A stretch of DNA of 20,338 bases from a virus, in the IMG/VR virus record IMGVR_UViG_3300003495_000026, positions 5-20,342 of that record; one strand, written 5' to 3'. Positions within the stretch are counted from its first letter, which is position 1. The number at the start of each line of letters is the position of its first letter. The translations under genes were made by a program, and so were the position numbers. Under the pieces are notes generated by a model. The model saw nothing but the letters and a program-made list of their open reading frames with translations, ran no database searches and was not told the DNA's origin. Of the stretch, positions 13,050 through 20,338 are shown in pieces.

Positions 13050-15310
13050 TGCCAGAGCATACAGATTTAGTTGGATCTTCTAAATGGTGGGACACGTTAT
13101 CTACGGAAATTGGAAAGGACGTAGATGAAGCCTTTAAACAAGAATTAAGTCAGATGTTCAACAGAGTTGAACAGTTAACTAATAAACAAGGTAGAGAGCA
13201 TACAGATTGGAGAGATCCTATATCCGCTTTACGAGGAAATAAGGATAAAGATACTAAAGGAGAAGGAAACCCTAGTGACGCTTGGAAGGCACTTACTGCT
13301 AGAATGTCAGACCAAATTAGAAATGTCGCTAATTCTCTTTATCCCCTAAATCCTATCTCTAATCATAAAGGATCCTTCCTTTCTATTAAATTTAAGGACC
13401 TTAGAACCTTAATAAATGGCGATGCTTTCAATAGTTTGCTAATGATAGATAATCCAGGAGACTCAGGCAGTAAGGGCGGAGATAGGTTAGAAAAATCAAA
13501 AATAGAATCTCTAAATAAAGAACTTAGGCTGGATGGAAAAAAAGAAATTACTTGGATTAATCCAGAAGCAGCTGCTATTAAATTTTACTATCAAGAAAGA
13601 CCAAAGAGTAATGATGAAAAATATAAGGATGTTGGAGGAGGCATTAAATATAAAAGTGATCTAAAGAAATGGGAAAACTTAAATAGTTTTAAGCTAGCTG
13701 AGGAAGAATTAGATAGAGGAAAAAAGATCTATCTGGGATTTCCTAAAATAGGCTTTGATTTTGATCTATCCTATGACGAGCGTTTAACTATTTTGCATCA
13801 AAAAGGAAAAAATAAAAAAGCAGTACGTTCAATAGAAGTAGATTCTATTTCCCTTGAAAATACAACTCTAACTATATATTTTAAAGAAGAGAATTTACAG
13901 GAATTTAAGAAAGAATGGAATGCTCTTGTTCCTATAGCTTTAGATGATTCTTCTAGAGATGCTTTTTCTATAATGATTGGGCGCTATGTTACGTTGGAAG
14001 AAGCAGATATTGATGGTTATTTGGCAAACCTGACTGCAGGAATATCCTACCACGGAGCTAACGGAATATCTGACATGCTTAATGGAGTAGGAGATGCTAT
14101 TGGTTCTTCGATAGATAGCCTGGGAACTAAGGAATTTTACTGTTGTATTTTTTATGAACTTCTGCGCAGTTCTAAAATAGAAGGAGTTGCAGATAATATA
14201 AAAATATATAGAGTGGACGAGGCAGGAAATATTATTCTTAGAAATAGATATAATTCTGACTCTGAATATCAAGAGGCCTATAATAATGGAACCCCCATCT
14301 CTCTTGATGATATTTTAGAAAATCCTAATCTATCCATACAACATATAGAGATGTTTTTACAAGAACAAAGAGTCTGGTTACGACAATTACATGCAATCTT
14401 AAATTCTATGCTTCCTCTTTTAAGTGGAAACTCTTTGTCTTTAAACTGGAATGCTGGCTGTTTTAATGTAGTTGCTATAATGCATACCTCTATAACAATA
14501 ATGTTAACAACAATGTTAAATACAATTCAGGAACATTTGTATGAACAAGCAGTACAATGGGGAAAAGAAAGAATTGAAGCATCCAAGAATCCCACAACAG
14601 TTAATAGGTGTCTCCCCTGGGAACAACTTTTTATGGGAATGATAACTGCATTATTTGGGCCAGATGGATGGGCTAAGCAGGTTAGAGAACTAATCTCTAG
14701 AATGCAAGAATATACCATTAATAAATCAAAGGAAATAGCTATGGAGGGAGCTGACTCTAATTCTACTATTGACTCCCACCCCTGGTTACCAAAATTAAAC
14801 GCCTCTATAGATATAATAGAGTGGTTAATAGATTTAAATGCGCAAGCCTTCATGGTATGTGCTACCCATAGACCGGATAGATTTGAGGACGATAGAGGAG
14901 GAGCTTCAAGTTCTGAAATATTAAATGAAACTACTGACGGCTCTTCTGACACTTCTACTCTAGGAAAAAGATATACAACTGGCGCCACTAGAGGCAGTGG
15001 AAGAAGTCAAAGTACAGGCGTTCCCTATGGGGGATCAGTCGGATCTAAAGAAGGCTCCACATACTCCCCCCTGTCTGAAATATCCCGCCAGGTTGACATA
15101 ACTGGTGAGAAGATAGATCCTATTTCATTACTAATAGGACATAAGGACGATGATGTTGCTAAATTTTTCACACAATATATGGGTTTAACTAAACAAGAAG
15201 CTAATGAGGCTTTAAGTAAAGCTAAGCGAGGAGAATGTTTAAAAGCTTTAGGAGTAGACGAGGTCCAGGATCTTAAAAATGCTCTTAATAACGTAGGATT
15301 AGAAATATAA
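13049..15310 (+). CDS. Unknown 753-residue protein between terminase and portal
   Basis: Not recognised. The N-terminal 100 residues are charged and helical. Residues about 110-300 are mixed alpha/beta with many Lys and Glu. A hydrophobic stretch lies at about 472-490 (FNVVAIMHTSITIMLTTML) with amphipathic helices on both sides. A second compact hydrophobic region containing CLPWEQLFMGMITALFG (521-537) follows. Residues about 612-672 form a Gly/Ser/Thr-rich flexible linker, and about 690-753 form a small helical domain. No enzyme motif is visible. Placement between large terminase and portal, coupled to both by one-base overlaps, suggests a virion or assembly protein such as a portal-associated or neck protein (inference). 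Its size is unusual for that slot. Confidence 0.75.
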   Translation: MPEHTDLVGSSKWWDTLSTEIGKDVDEAFKQELSQMFNRVEQLTNKQGREHTDWRDPISALRGNKDKDTKGEGNPSDAWKALTARMSDQIRNVANSLYPLNPISNHKGSFLSIKFKDLRTLINGDAFNSLLMIDNPGDSGSKGGDRLEKSKIESLNKELRLDGKKEITWINPEAAAIKFYYQERPKSNDEKYKDVGGGIKYKSDLKKWENLNSFKLAEEELDRGKKIYLGFPKIGFDFDLSYDERLTILHQKGKNKKAVRSIEVDSISLENTTLTIYFKEENLQEFKKEWNALVPIALDDSSRDAFSIMIGRYVTLEEADIDGYLANLTAGISYHGANGISDMLNGVGDAIGSSIDSLGTKEFYCCIFYELLRSSKIEGVADNIKIYRVDEAGNIILRNRYNSDSEYQEAYNNGTPISLDDILENPNLSIQHIEMFLQEQRVWLRQLHAILNSMLPLLSGNSLSLNWNAGCFNVVAIMHTSITIMLTTMLNTIQEHLYEQAVQWGKERIEASKNPTTVNRCLPWEQLFMGMITALFGPDGWAKQVRELISRMQEYTINKSKEIAMEGADSNSTIDSHPWLPKLNASIDIIEWLIDLNAQAFMVCATHRPDRFEDDRGGASSSEILNETTDGSSDTSTLGKRYTTGATRGSGRSQSTGVPYGGSVGSKEGSTYSPLSEISRQVDITGEKIDPISLLIGHKDDDVAKFFTQYMGLTKQEANEALSKAKRGECLKALGVDEVQDLKNALNNVGLEI

Positions 15311-17067
15311 TGGCTAAATTTAATTTTCCATTCTTTGGTAATAGAAAAACTCTTGAACAAAGAATTGATAAAATCTTAGTAAAAAGAAATCAAAGTATTC
15401 AAGGGGAGCCTAGTGCTAAAATTGTAGACCAATCTACGCGCTCTAATAGTATTTCCAATATTCTTAAAAATCTAAAGTCAAAGGTATTGAGCGTTATTGG
15501 AGGAGGGAATAGAGGAATATACGTTACTCCTGAGTGGGACTTTAAAAAAATTCAATTAGCTTTTACTAATGAATCTATCTTTAGACGCTCTGTTGAAAAA
15601 TATGTAGAACAAATAAGAAAACATTCTTGGGAATTTATAGGCAATAATCCAAACACAGTTGAGTATATAAGAAAAAGATTTAATCAAATTGCAATTGTAA
15701 CCAATAAACCTACTTCTGAGCTATTCGATGAAATATCTTTTAATATGGTTTTATATTCAAATGCTATAATAACTAAGCAACGAAATAGAAAAGCATCTGG
15801 AGGAAAAGAAAGAAAAACATTTGATGGATTCACAAGAGTGCCTGTAGCAGGATATCAAGTAGCTGATCCAAGCACTATTCAAGTAGATAGAGATAACTAC
15901 GGTAATGTAAAAAAATGGAAACAAATCATCGGCCAGAATTTGAGCAAAACTGCAGTACAAAGTTCTTTTTCTAGATTAATAAACAATAAAACTAAAGAAA
16001 CAGCTTCTCCCGAGTGGAGTACATACAATATTGTTCATATAAAAGATAGAAGTGCTACTCCATCTATGTTCTTCTTTGCAATGCCTATGTCTGTTCCAGT
16101 AATAGCGGACATGGAGGCTCTAAGAGAGTTAGAAGAACTTTCATTGTTAGAGTCTATAAAAGTAGCAATTCCAAAACTTCACGCTAAGGTCGGTAGTAAG
16201 GATCAACCCGGTACTCAGGATCAAGTAGATGATCTTGCTGGAACCATTCAAAGTTTAACAGGAGACGGTGTTCTAGTAACAACCGAAAGAGTAACTGTGG
16301 ATGATATTGCTAAAGCAACAAATGCAAATAATATATTAACCGCCTCTCTAGATTATTTTAGAGCTAGAATATTAGCAGGATTAGGAATGTCCGGTGTTGC
16401 AATGGGAGATGGAGACTCTGCGAACAGGGCCACCGCCCAAGTAATTAGTTCTGAAATGCAAAGCACTTCCGCAAAATATCAAAGAATCTTAAAAAACTCC
16501 ATAGAATTTTATATAGTCCGTGAGCTATTATATGAATCTGGATACACTGAGTTTACATTAAATGATGATAATATGGTTTATTTATCTATTCCTGAAGTTG
16601 ATTTAACTGAAAAAATTAAACGTGAGGCCCACCAACTTAATCTATATATTAATAATGCTATTACAGAAGATGAGCTTAGAAAAGAATTAGGAAGAGATAT
16701 TCTTATAGCTGAGGATAATCTGTATCTTAAAAATGTTCAAATTCCACTAGCTGAAGCTGGTGCTTCTAACCTTGCGGCGCCCGGCGAAAACTCTAGTAAT
16801 AATAATTCACGCCCAACTAACCAGCACGGCACTCAGTTAGCAAAGCCTAACATAAAAAAAGATTATTATAAAAAACTATGGAATGAGGCTTTAGGGACGA
16901 AAAGTTCTGGGGAGCTTGATACATTAATTACCGGGTCTAAGTTGGACCCGTATGACATAACTACTATGAAAATTATGTTACGAAGACACTCAACTAATGC
17001 TAACTTAAATGATACGATTGGAATTGTCTTTGACGCACTAGAAGCACAAATTACAAAGGATGCTTAA
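15310..17067 (+). CDS. Portal protein
   Basis: 585 residues, a normal portal length. The dodecameric portal forms the vertex through which terminase packages DNA and to which the tail attaches. Residues about 74-220 (VTPEWDFKKIQLAFTNESIF onward) form the beginning of the core. VADPSTIQVDRDNYGNVKKW (194-213) is the typical portal beta segment (l.p..i....d..G.v..y). ARILAGLGMSGVAMGDGDSA (355-374), followed by NRATAQVISSEMQS, matches the portal signature (lg.p...lg....nra.a). The next helix and a basic, Asn/Ser-rich C-terminal extension (about 490-520) complete it. Its location between terminase and prohead protease supports the call. It overlaps both neighbours by one base. Confidence 0.85.
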   Translation: MAKFNFPFFGNRKTLEQRIDKILVKRNQSIQGEPSAKIVDQSTRSNSISNILKNLKSKVLSVIGGGNRGIYVTPEWDFKKIQLAFTNESIFRRSVEKYVEQIRKHSWEFIGNNPNTVEYIRKRFNQIAIVTNKPTSELFDEISFNMVLYSNAIITKQRNRKASGGKERKTFDGFTRVPVAGYQVADPSTIQVDRDNYGNVKKWKQIIGQNLSKTAVQSSFSRLINNKTKETASPEWSTYNIVHIKDRSATPSMFFFAMPMSVPVIADMEALRELEELSLLESIKVAIPKLHAKVGSKDQPGTQDQVDDLAGTIQSLTGDGVLVTTERVTVDDIAKATNANNILTASLDYFRARILAGLGMSGVAMGDGDSANRATAQVISSEMQSTSAKYQRILKNSIEFYIVRELLYESGYTEFTLNDDNMVYLSIPEVDLTEKIKREAHQLNLYINNAITEDELRKELGRDILIAEDNLYLKNVQIPLAEAGASNLAAPGENSSNNNSRPTNQHGTQLAKPNIKKDYYKKLWNEALGTKSSGELDTLITGSKLDPYDITTMKIMLRRHSTNANLNDTIGIVFDALEAQITKDA

Positions 17068-17411
17068 TGGAACACGAATATTTGGAGTTTAGATGTCCCC
17101 AATGTGGATCTTTATTATGCAAGTATGCAGATCAAGAAAAACCTTATGCAGCCGAAATTAAATGCCAAAAAAGAGGATGCTCTTCTATTAATATTAGAGC
17201 CAACTGTGTTCCAACTAATTTAGTGGAATTAAGATGCCAACTTATCGATGAGAAAAAATCAGAAAAATGGGGAGCGACTACTGTGTGTAATAAACTTTTA
17301 GCAAAAATTATTCCAGGATCAAGTGTTGAAGTTAAATGCCCTAGGTGTAAAAATATAACAGAGGGCCTGTCCCAATTTCCTGAACTTTTAGTGGAGAATA
17401 TACATGAATAA
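17067..17411 (+). CDS. Double zinc-ribbon protein, Mu Com-like
   Basis: 114 residues with two zinc-ribbon-like units. Unit one: C10-x2-C13 ... C33-x4-C38. Unit two: C57 ... C74 ... C91-x2-C94. The second unit, with CNKLLAK followed by VEVKCPRCKNIT, closely follows the pattern of the phage Mu Com protein (RC..C.kLL.......eikCPRC), a zinc-binding RNA-binding activator of translation. A tandem or diverged pair of Com-like modules could bind phage mRNA, for example at the overlapping protease start (overlap 8 bases), which would fit translational control of the capsid genes (inference). Cys57 lacks a close partner Cys, so the second site may use another residue. Confidence 0.65.
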   Translation: MEHEYLEFRCPQCGSLLCKYADQEKPYAAEIKCQKRGCSSINIRANCVPTNLVELRCQLIDEKKSEKWGATTVCNKLLAKIIPGSSVEVKCPRCKNITEGLSQFPELLVENIHE

Positions 17412-19836
17412 ACTATTACATAATTTTGAAGACCATAGCGAGAGCTCTATTTCAACAGATTTTACTTTAGCTGAAGGTACTAAAAATAGTTTACCTACTT
17501 CTATTTTAATTATGTTGGATGCAACTCATTCGGGTTATAGAAATAAAAATTTCTTTCATTATGATACAGATGCTATGCGATATGCTGTATCTAAAGATGT
17601 TTGGACTTCCCCTTTCCCAAAACCATTTTTAAAGAATCACGACTTAGACAGTGAACCCTTAGGTAGAGTTCAAGCAGCTCGTTTTATTGATTCTGCGGAT
17701 GGCAAGGGATTTACTCAACTAGACGTACTAGTAACTGATAAGGATGCAATAGAGAAAATAATAGATGGTAGATACCTAACTGTATCCACCCACGGAGCAC
17801 CTCTAAAAGATGCTATCGCTGACTATAATTTTACAAAGTGTTCTATATGTAATATTAATTTAAATATAGAAGATTATTGCGGTCATAGTAGAGGAAGGGT
17901 CTATGAAGACGAGGATGGTATAGAAAAACAGTGTTTTTGGATTGTAGGAGCTTTAGACTATAAAGAAGTGTCTATTGTAAATACTCCTGCTGATAATGAT
18001 GGAACTACTGCTGCCCAAATAACAGGTGTTTCTATGATTGATGGTGAAAACCCTGCATCTCCCTGTAAAGGAGACTCTTGTCAAGTTCAAAAAAGCATGG
18101 TATTTATTGACTCGGAAGTTAATTATGCCAGCGAGACTTTTTTAGATGCTTGTGATATATTAGCTGAATTATTAGTTGCTAATAAAGTTTTGTGGAAAGC
18201 TGTTAAATATAATAAACAGACCTATATTGATCAAAAAGGATTATTATATGATGAAGATATTATATTAGCAAAATTAGAAAAAAAAGAATTACAAAAAATA
18301 AAAGAATCGGAAGACTGTACAAAACTTGAGGATAATGAAAATTCCCAAGAATTGAAAGAAAAAAAACCAACAGAACCGATTGTAACTCCAAAAGACTATA
18401 TGACTGAATGCTGCAGAGATCAAGATGCATATCTTAGTTCAGATGAGTTAGGGGGTTTGGCCATTAAACATTCCCACGTAGTTTACTATGAAGATGAACT
18501 AAAGAATGGTTATACTGATTGGGTTCTAGATCATTCTCATAGTGTTGTTGATGGAAAAATACTACCAACTATCATAAGGGGTACGGAAGAAAGTCATGAT
18601 CATCAAATTGGAAAAGACAAGATAGAAGTAGTTCACACAAAAATGCTTTTAGATTATAAAAATGATCATAGACATGTAGTATATATAAATGCTGCTGGAA
18701 ACGGGCATGCAAGTTATGTAGACGGGCATAGCCACGAAGTAGTAAATAATAAAATACTAAAGTCTAATGCAAACCATATCCATAAGTTAGTAGATTGGCC
18801 TGACGATCTAAATGATTTTGAATCCGAAGAAGGAGTATTTACCTCTTTAAATGATTTAGAGGCTTTAAAAGAAAAAACAAGTAAAGAAGAAATAAAAAAT
18901 TATTACGATGCCGTTTTAAAGCAGCATCAGTATAATAACAACGCCTTTGAGCGATATCAATATAGCTCCATATTTGAGTCTATTGATACGGAACTAACCG
19001 ATATAACATTACTTATAGGAAATGAAGCAATGAAACAACTAAATGATCTTACGCTGGAAAAACTAAATAAAACTATTGATGGTGCTTCTACAGAAAAAGT
19101 AGAACGTATTAAATTATTAATAGAAAATAACAGCAAAATATCCGACGACGTTAAGCAGGCTTTCCTAGAAGCAATCAAAACCCTTTTGCAAAAAGCTGAA
19201 GAAGGTAATGATGCTGAAGATGCTGCTAAAAACAATGAAGACACAGACAAGAATTCTCCCGCTGATCTTGTTGAAGCTTTAAAGATTGATGGAATGGATT
19301 CTTATATGGAATCTGTTAAAGATGAATCTTTTAAAGATGGATACAAGACTGGTTATGAAGAAGCTAGTGTTGCTGTTTCTCTCGACGACTCCTCTAAATC
19401 AGAGGAAAAAGATTCTGAATTAGCCGCTTCCGAACAGGAAGACACTAATAAAGAGACTAACGCCGATACAGATGGAGAAGAACAAAACACAAAAGACGAA
19501 GAACAGAGCAAGAAAGAGATAGAAGAAGTTAAGAATATTCTTATAGATTCTATCGTACACAGCGTTACTGCTCTTCGTAAATCAGAAATTGATTTAGAAA
19601 ATATTGAAAGCTCTAAAGATGCTTATAAAGCCTCTTTAGCAGATAAAAATATTGATGAATTAAGAGACTTATATAAAGAACTTGATAAAGACATGCTAGA
19701 TGCATTCGTTAATGTTCCTAGTGAGGCTCTTAATAAGGAAACAATTTCTGAAGATAAGCCCGAGGGCTTAAATGATAACGAAAAGCCAATGAGCGATACT
19801 AAAAAAGTTATCACATCTTACTTTAAATCTAAATAA
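17404..19836 (+). CDS. Prohead protease fused to a His-rich repeat and scaffold-like tail
   Basis: 810 residues in three parts. Residues about 30-200 form a prohead maturation protease: FLKNHDLDSEPLGRV (75-89) gives catalytic His79, and GRYLTVSTHG (122-131) gives catalytic Ser128, in the order His then Ser seen in HK97/T4 gp21-type proteases. YKEVSIVNTPADNDG (186-200) is the typical closing strand. A probable zinc site is inserted (C146, C149, C159, H161, C177). Residues 356-460 carry six HxH motifs about 20 apart. Residues about 470-810 are acidic, helical and low in complexity, like a scaffold. A protease-scaffold fusion next to the capsid gene fits lambda C/Nu3 logic: the scaffold shapes the prohead and the protease then removes it. 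GGAGA at 17393-17397 precedes the ATG. Confidence 0.82.
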   Translation: MNKLLHNFEDHSESSISTDFTLAEGTKNSLPTSILIMLDATHSGYRNKNFFHYDTDAMRYAVSKDVWTSPFPKPFLKNHDLDSEPLGRVQAARFIDSADGKGFTQLDVLVTDKDAIEKIIDGRYLTVSTHGAPLKDAIADYNFTKCSICNINLNIEDYCGHSRGRVYEDEDGIEKQCFWIVGALDYKEVSIVNTPADNDGTTAAQITGVSMIDGENPASPCKGDSCQVQKSMVFIDSEVNYASETFLDACDILAELLVANKVLWKAVKYNKQTYIDQKGLLYDEDIILAKLEKKELQKIKESEDCTKLEDNENSQELKEKKPTEPIVTPKDYMTECCRDQDAYLSSDELGGLAIKHSHVVYYEDELKNGYTDWVLDHSHSVVDGKILPTIIRGTEESHDHQIGKDKIEVVHTKMLLDYKNDHRHVVYINAAGNGHASYVDGHSHEVVNNKILKSNANHIHKLVDWPDDLNDFESEEGVFTSLNDLEALKEKTSKEEIKNYYDAVLKQHQYNNNAFERYQYSSIFESIDTELTDITLLIGNEAMKQLNDLTLEKLNKTIDGASTEKVERIKLLIENNSKISDDVKQAFLEAIKTLLQKAEEGNDAEDAAKNNEDTDKNSPADLVEALKIDGMDSYMESVKDESFKDGYKTGYEEASVAVSLDDSSKSEEKDSELAASEQEDTNKETNADTDGEEQNTKDEEQSKKEIEEVKNILIDSIVHSVTALRKSEIDLENIESSKDAYKASLADKNIDELRDLYKELDKDMLDAFVNVPSEALNKETISEDKPEGLNDNEKPMSDTKKVITSYFKSK
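18469..18783 (+). repeat. Six-copy HxH protein repeat within the prohead protease gene
   Basis: In the encoded protein, HSH (356-358), HSH (377-379), HDH (398-400), HRH (422-424), HSH (442-444) and HIH (458-460) recur at steps of 21, 21, 24, 20 and 16 residues, with DGK, DGH or NGH turns and V-V or V-D strands between. The arrangement suggests stacked beta hairpins with metal between histidines, comparable in motif to the HxH iron sites known in the T4 gp37 fibre tip. Function in a capsid protease is unknown. Confidence 0.7.
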
Positions 19837-19839
19837 ATT

Positions 19840-19845
19840 AGGAGA
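19840..19845 (+). promoter_or_regulatory. Ribosome binding site of the capsid gene
   Basis: AGGAGA, 8 bases before the ATG at 19854, in a 17-base gap. It is one of the strongest sites in the window and fits the high expression expected of a capsid gene. The AT-rich sequence TCTAAATAAATT directly upstream overlaps the end of the protease gene and could be part of a late promoter, which I cannot confirm. Confidence 0.6.
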
Positions 19846-19853
19846 CCAATAAA

Positions 19854-20338
19854 ATGGCTAAACTTAATTTCACTGCCCAGTCGGGCAGAACACGAGCATT
19901 AAAACGCTCACCACTCAAATACTCATTATCTGCAGGACGTCCAAATATCAGTCAATCTGATGGAGTACGTCCAGCATTTGCAATGCAGCCTTATGCAGAA
20001 CTTGCTACCAAGTTTCAAGATACCAATACTCAAGATTATGTTGTTATTCCCAAAGGTCGTATTGTAACTGCAATTACCGGCAATGATGGTGCATTCTTTA
20101 CCTCCGACGATGATTTTTATGGTGTCGGTCGTGGAGTTTTAGCACTAATGGCACCTTCAAGCGGAGGTTACTCTCATACAATGGGAGCTTTTGCTCAAGG
20201 ATCTGCTCACGGACCTATTGGTGTTGTTGAGCATGATGTATATCAAGATATCCGTGGAGATAACTTGAACTATGATATGCGTAACAAAAACTGGGGAGTT
20301 ATGGCTCGTCAGTTAATCAAACTTCCTGCAATCGATAT
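19854..20338 (+). CDS. Major capsid protein, N-terminal part (partial)
   Basis: 161 codons are visible; the gene runs past the window end. The N-terminal 40 residues are basic and Ser/Thr/Arg-rich (MAKLNFTAQSGRTRALKRSP), as expected of a region trimmed by the prohead protease. A beta-rich part follows (TNTQDYVVIPKGRIVTAITG, about 58-77). Position directly after portal and protease/scaffold is the classical capsid slot. Codon use differs from its neighbours: of 10 Arg codons, 7 are CGT and only one is AGA, whereas AGA dominates elsewhere by eye, a sign of selection for strong expression. The exact capsid family is not clear from this fragment, and a decoration protein is a minor alternative. 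Confidence 0.75.
   Translation, partial: MAKLNFTAQSGRTRALKRSPLKYSLSAGRPNISQSDGVRPAFAMQPYAELATKFQDTNTQDYVVIPKGRIVTAITGNDGAFFTSDDDFYGVGRGVLALMAPSSGGYSHTMGAFAQGSAHGPIGVVEHDVYQDIRGDNLNYDMRNKNWGVMARQLIKLPAID

Noticed and set aside
14527-14988. Long minus-strand ORF (153 codons) inside the 753-residue gene, and other minus-strand ORFs
   Set aside because: They lie fully within strongly supported + strand genes, lack recognisable motifs and look like shadow frames.
15093-15105. 13-base exact repeat TTGACATAACTGG shared with 1695-1707
   Set aside because: A match of this length is expected by chance in a 20-kb AT-rich window, and one copy is inside a coding gene.
1-20338. tRNA genes, CRISPR arrays, insertion sequences and attachment sites
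   Set aside because: Non-coding gaps are too short to hold a tRNA except two of about 60-70 bases, which show no cloverleaf features; no spaced direct repeats, transposase or integrase were seen.

Overview
The window looks like the late (morphogenesis) region of a tailed double-stranded DNA phage, most likely a large marine-type myovirus. It is AT-rich, and every credible gene lies on the + strand. Genes are packed end to end with ATGA or TAATG start/stop overlaps, and the only gaps over about 50 bases are 1694-1762 and 3325-3386. No tRNA, rRNA, CRISPR array or insertion sequence is visible. Recognisable Shine-Dalgarno sites (GGAGA or GGAGG about 8 bases before the start) precede the genes at 1763, 3387, 13049 and 19854. 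This argues for an SD-using host rather than one that mostly ignores SD sites, but the host cannot be named from this sequence.

Layout. 1-2278: end of a collagen-like fibre gene, a coiled-coil/membrane gene pair, a four-helix membrane protein and a small tail-fibre-like protein. 2279-7327: mostly small accessory genes, including a peptide-deformylase-like protein that has lost its metal-binding motif (2539-3324), a GroES co-chaperonin (3387-3683), a homing-endonuclease-type repeat plus zinc-knuckle protein (3685-4014), a zinc-ribbon protein (5520-5774), a ClpP-like protease (6080-6706) and several unrecognised proteins. 7296-9806: a cysteine-cluster/coiled-coil protein and two Gly/Ala-rich probable virion proteins. 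9809-9973: a 54-residue homologue of ribosomal protein bS21. 9967-10731: an unrecognised protein with faint resemblance to intein/LAGLIDADG sequence.

10713 to the end is the packaging and capsid block: large terminase interrupted by a 172-residue mini-intein, a 753-residue unknown protein, portal, a double zinc-ribbon (Com-like) protein, an 810-residue prohead protease fused to a His-rich repeat and an acidic scaffold-like tail, and the start of the probable major capsid protein.

How the genes may work together. Portal, protease/scaffold and capsid protein build and mature the prohead, and terminase fills it with DNA. GroES, the ClpP-like protein, the deformylase-like protein and bS21 sit among these genes and could adjust host folding, proteolysis and translation during late expression (inference). 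The most notable points are the intein-split terminase, the bS21 gene, the two proteins with substituted catalytic residues, and the protease-HxH-scaffold fusion.
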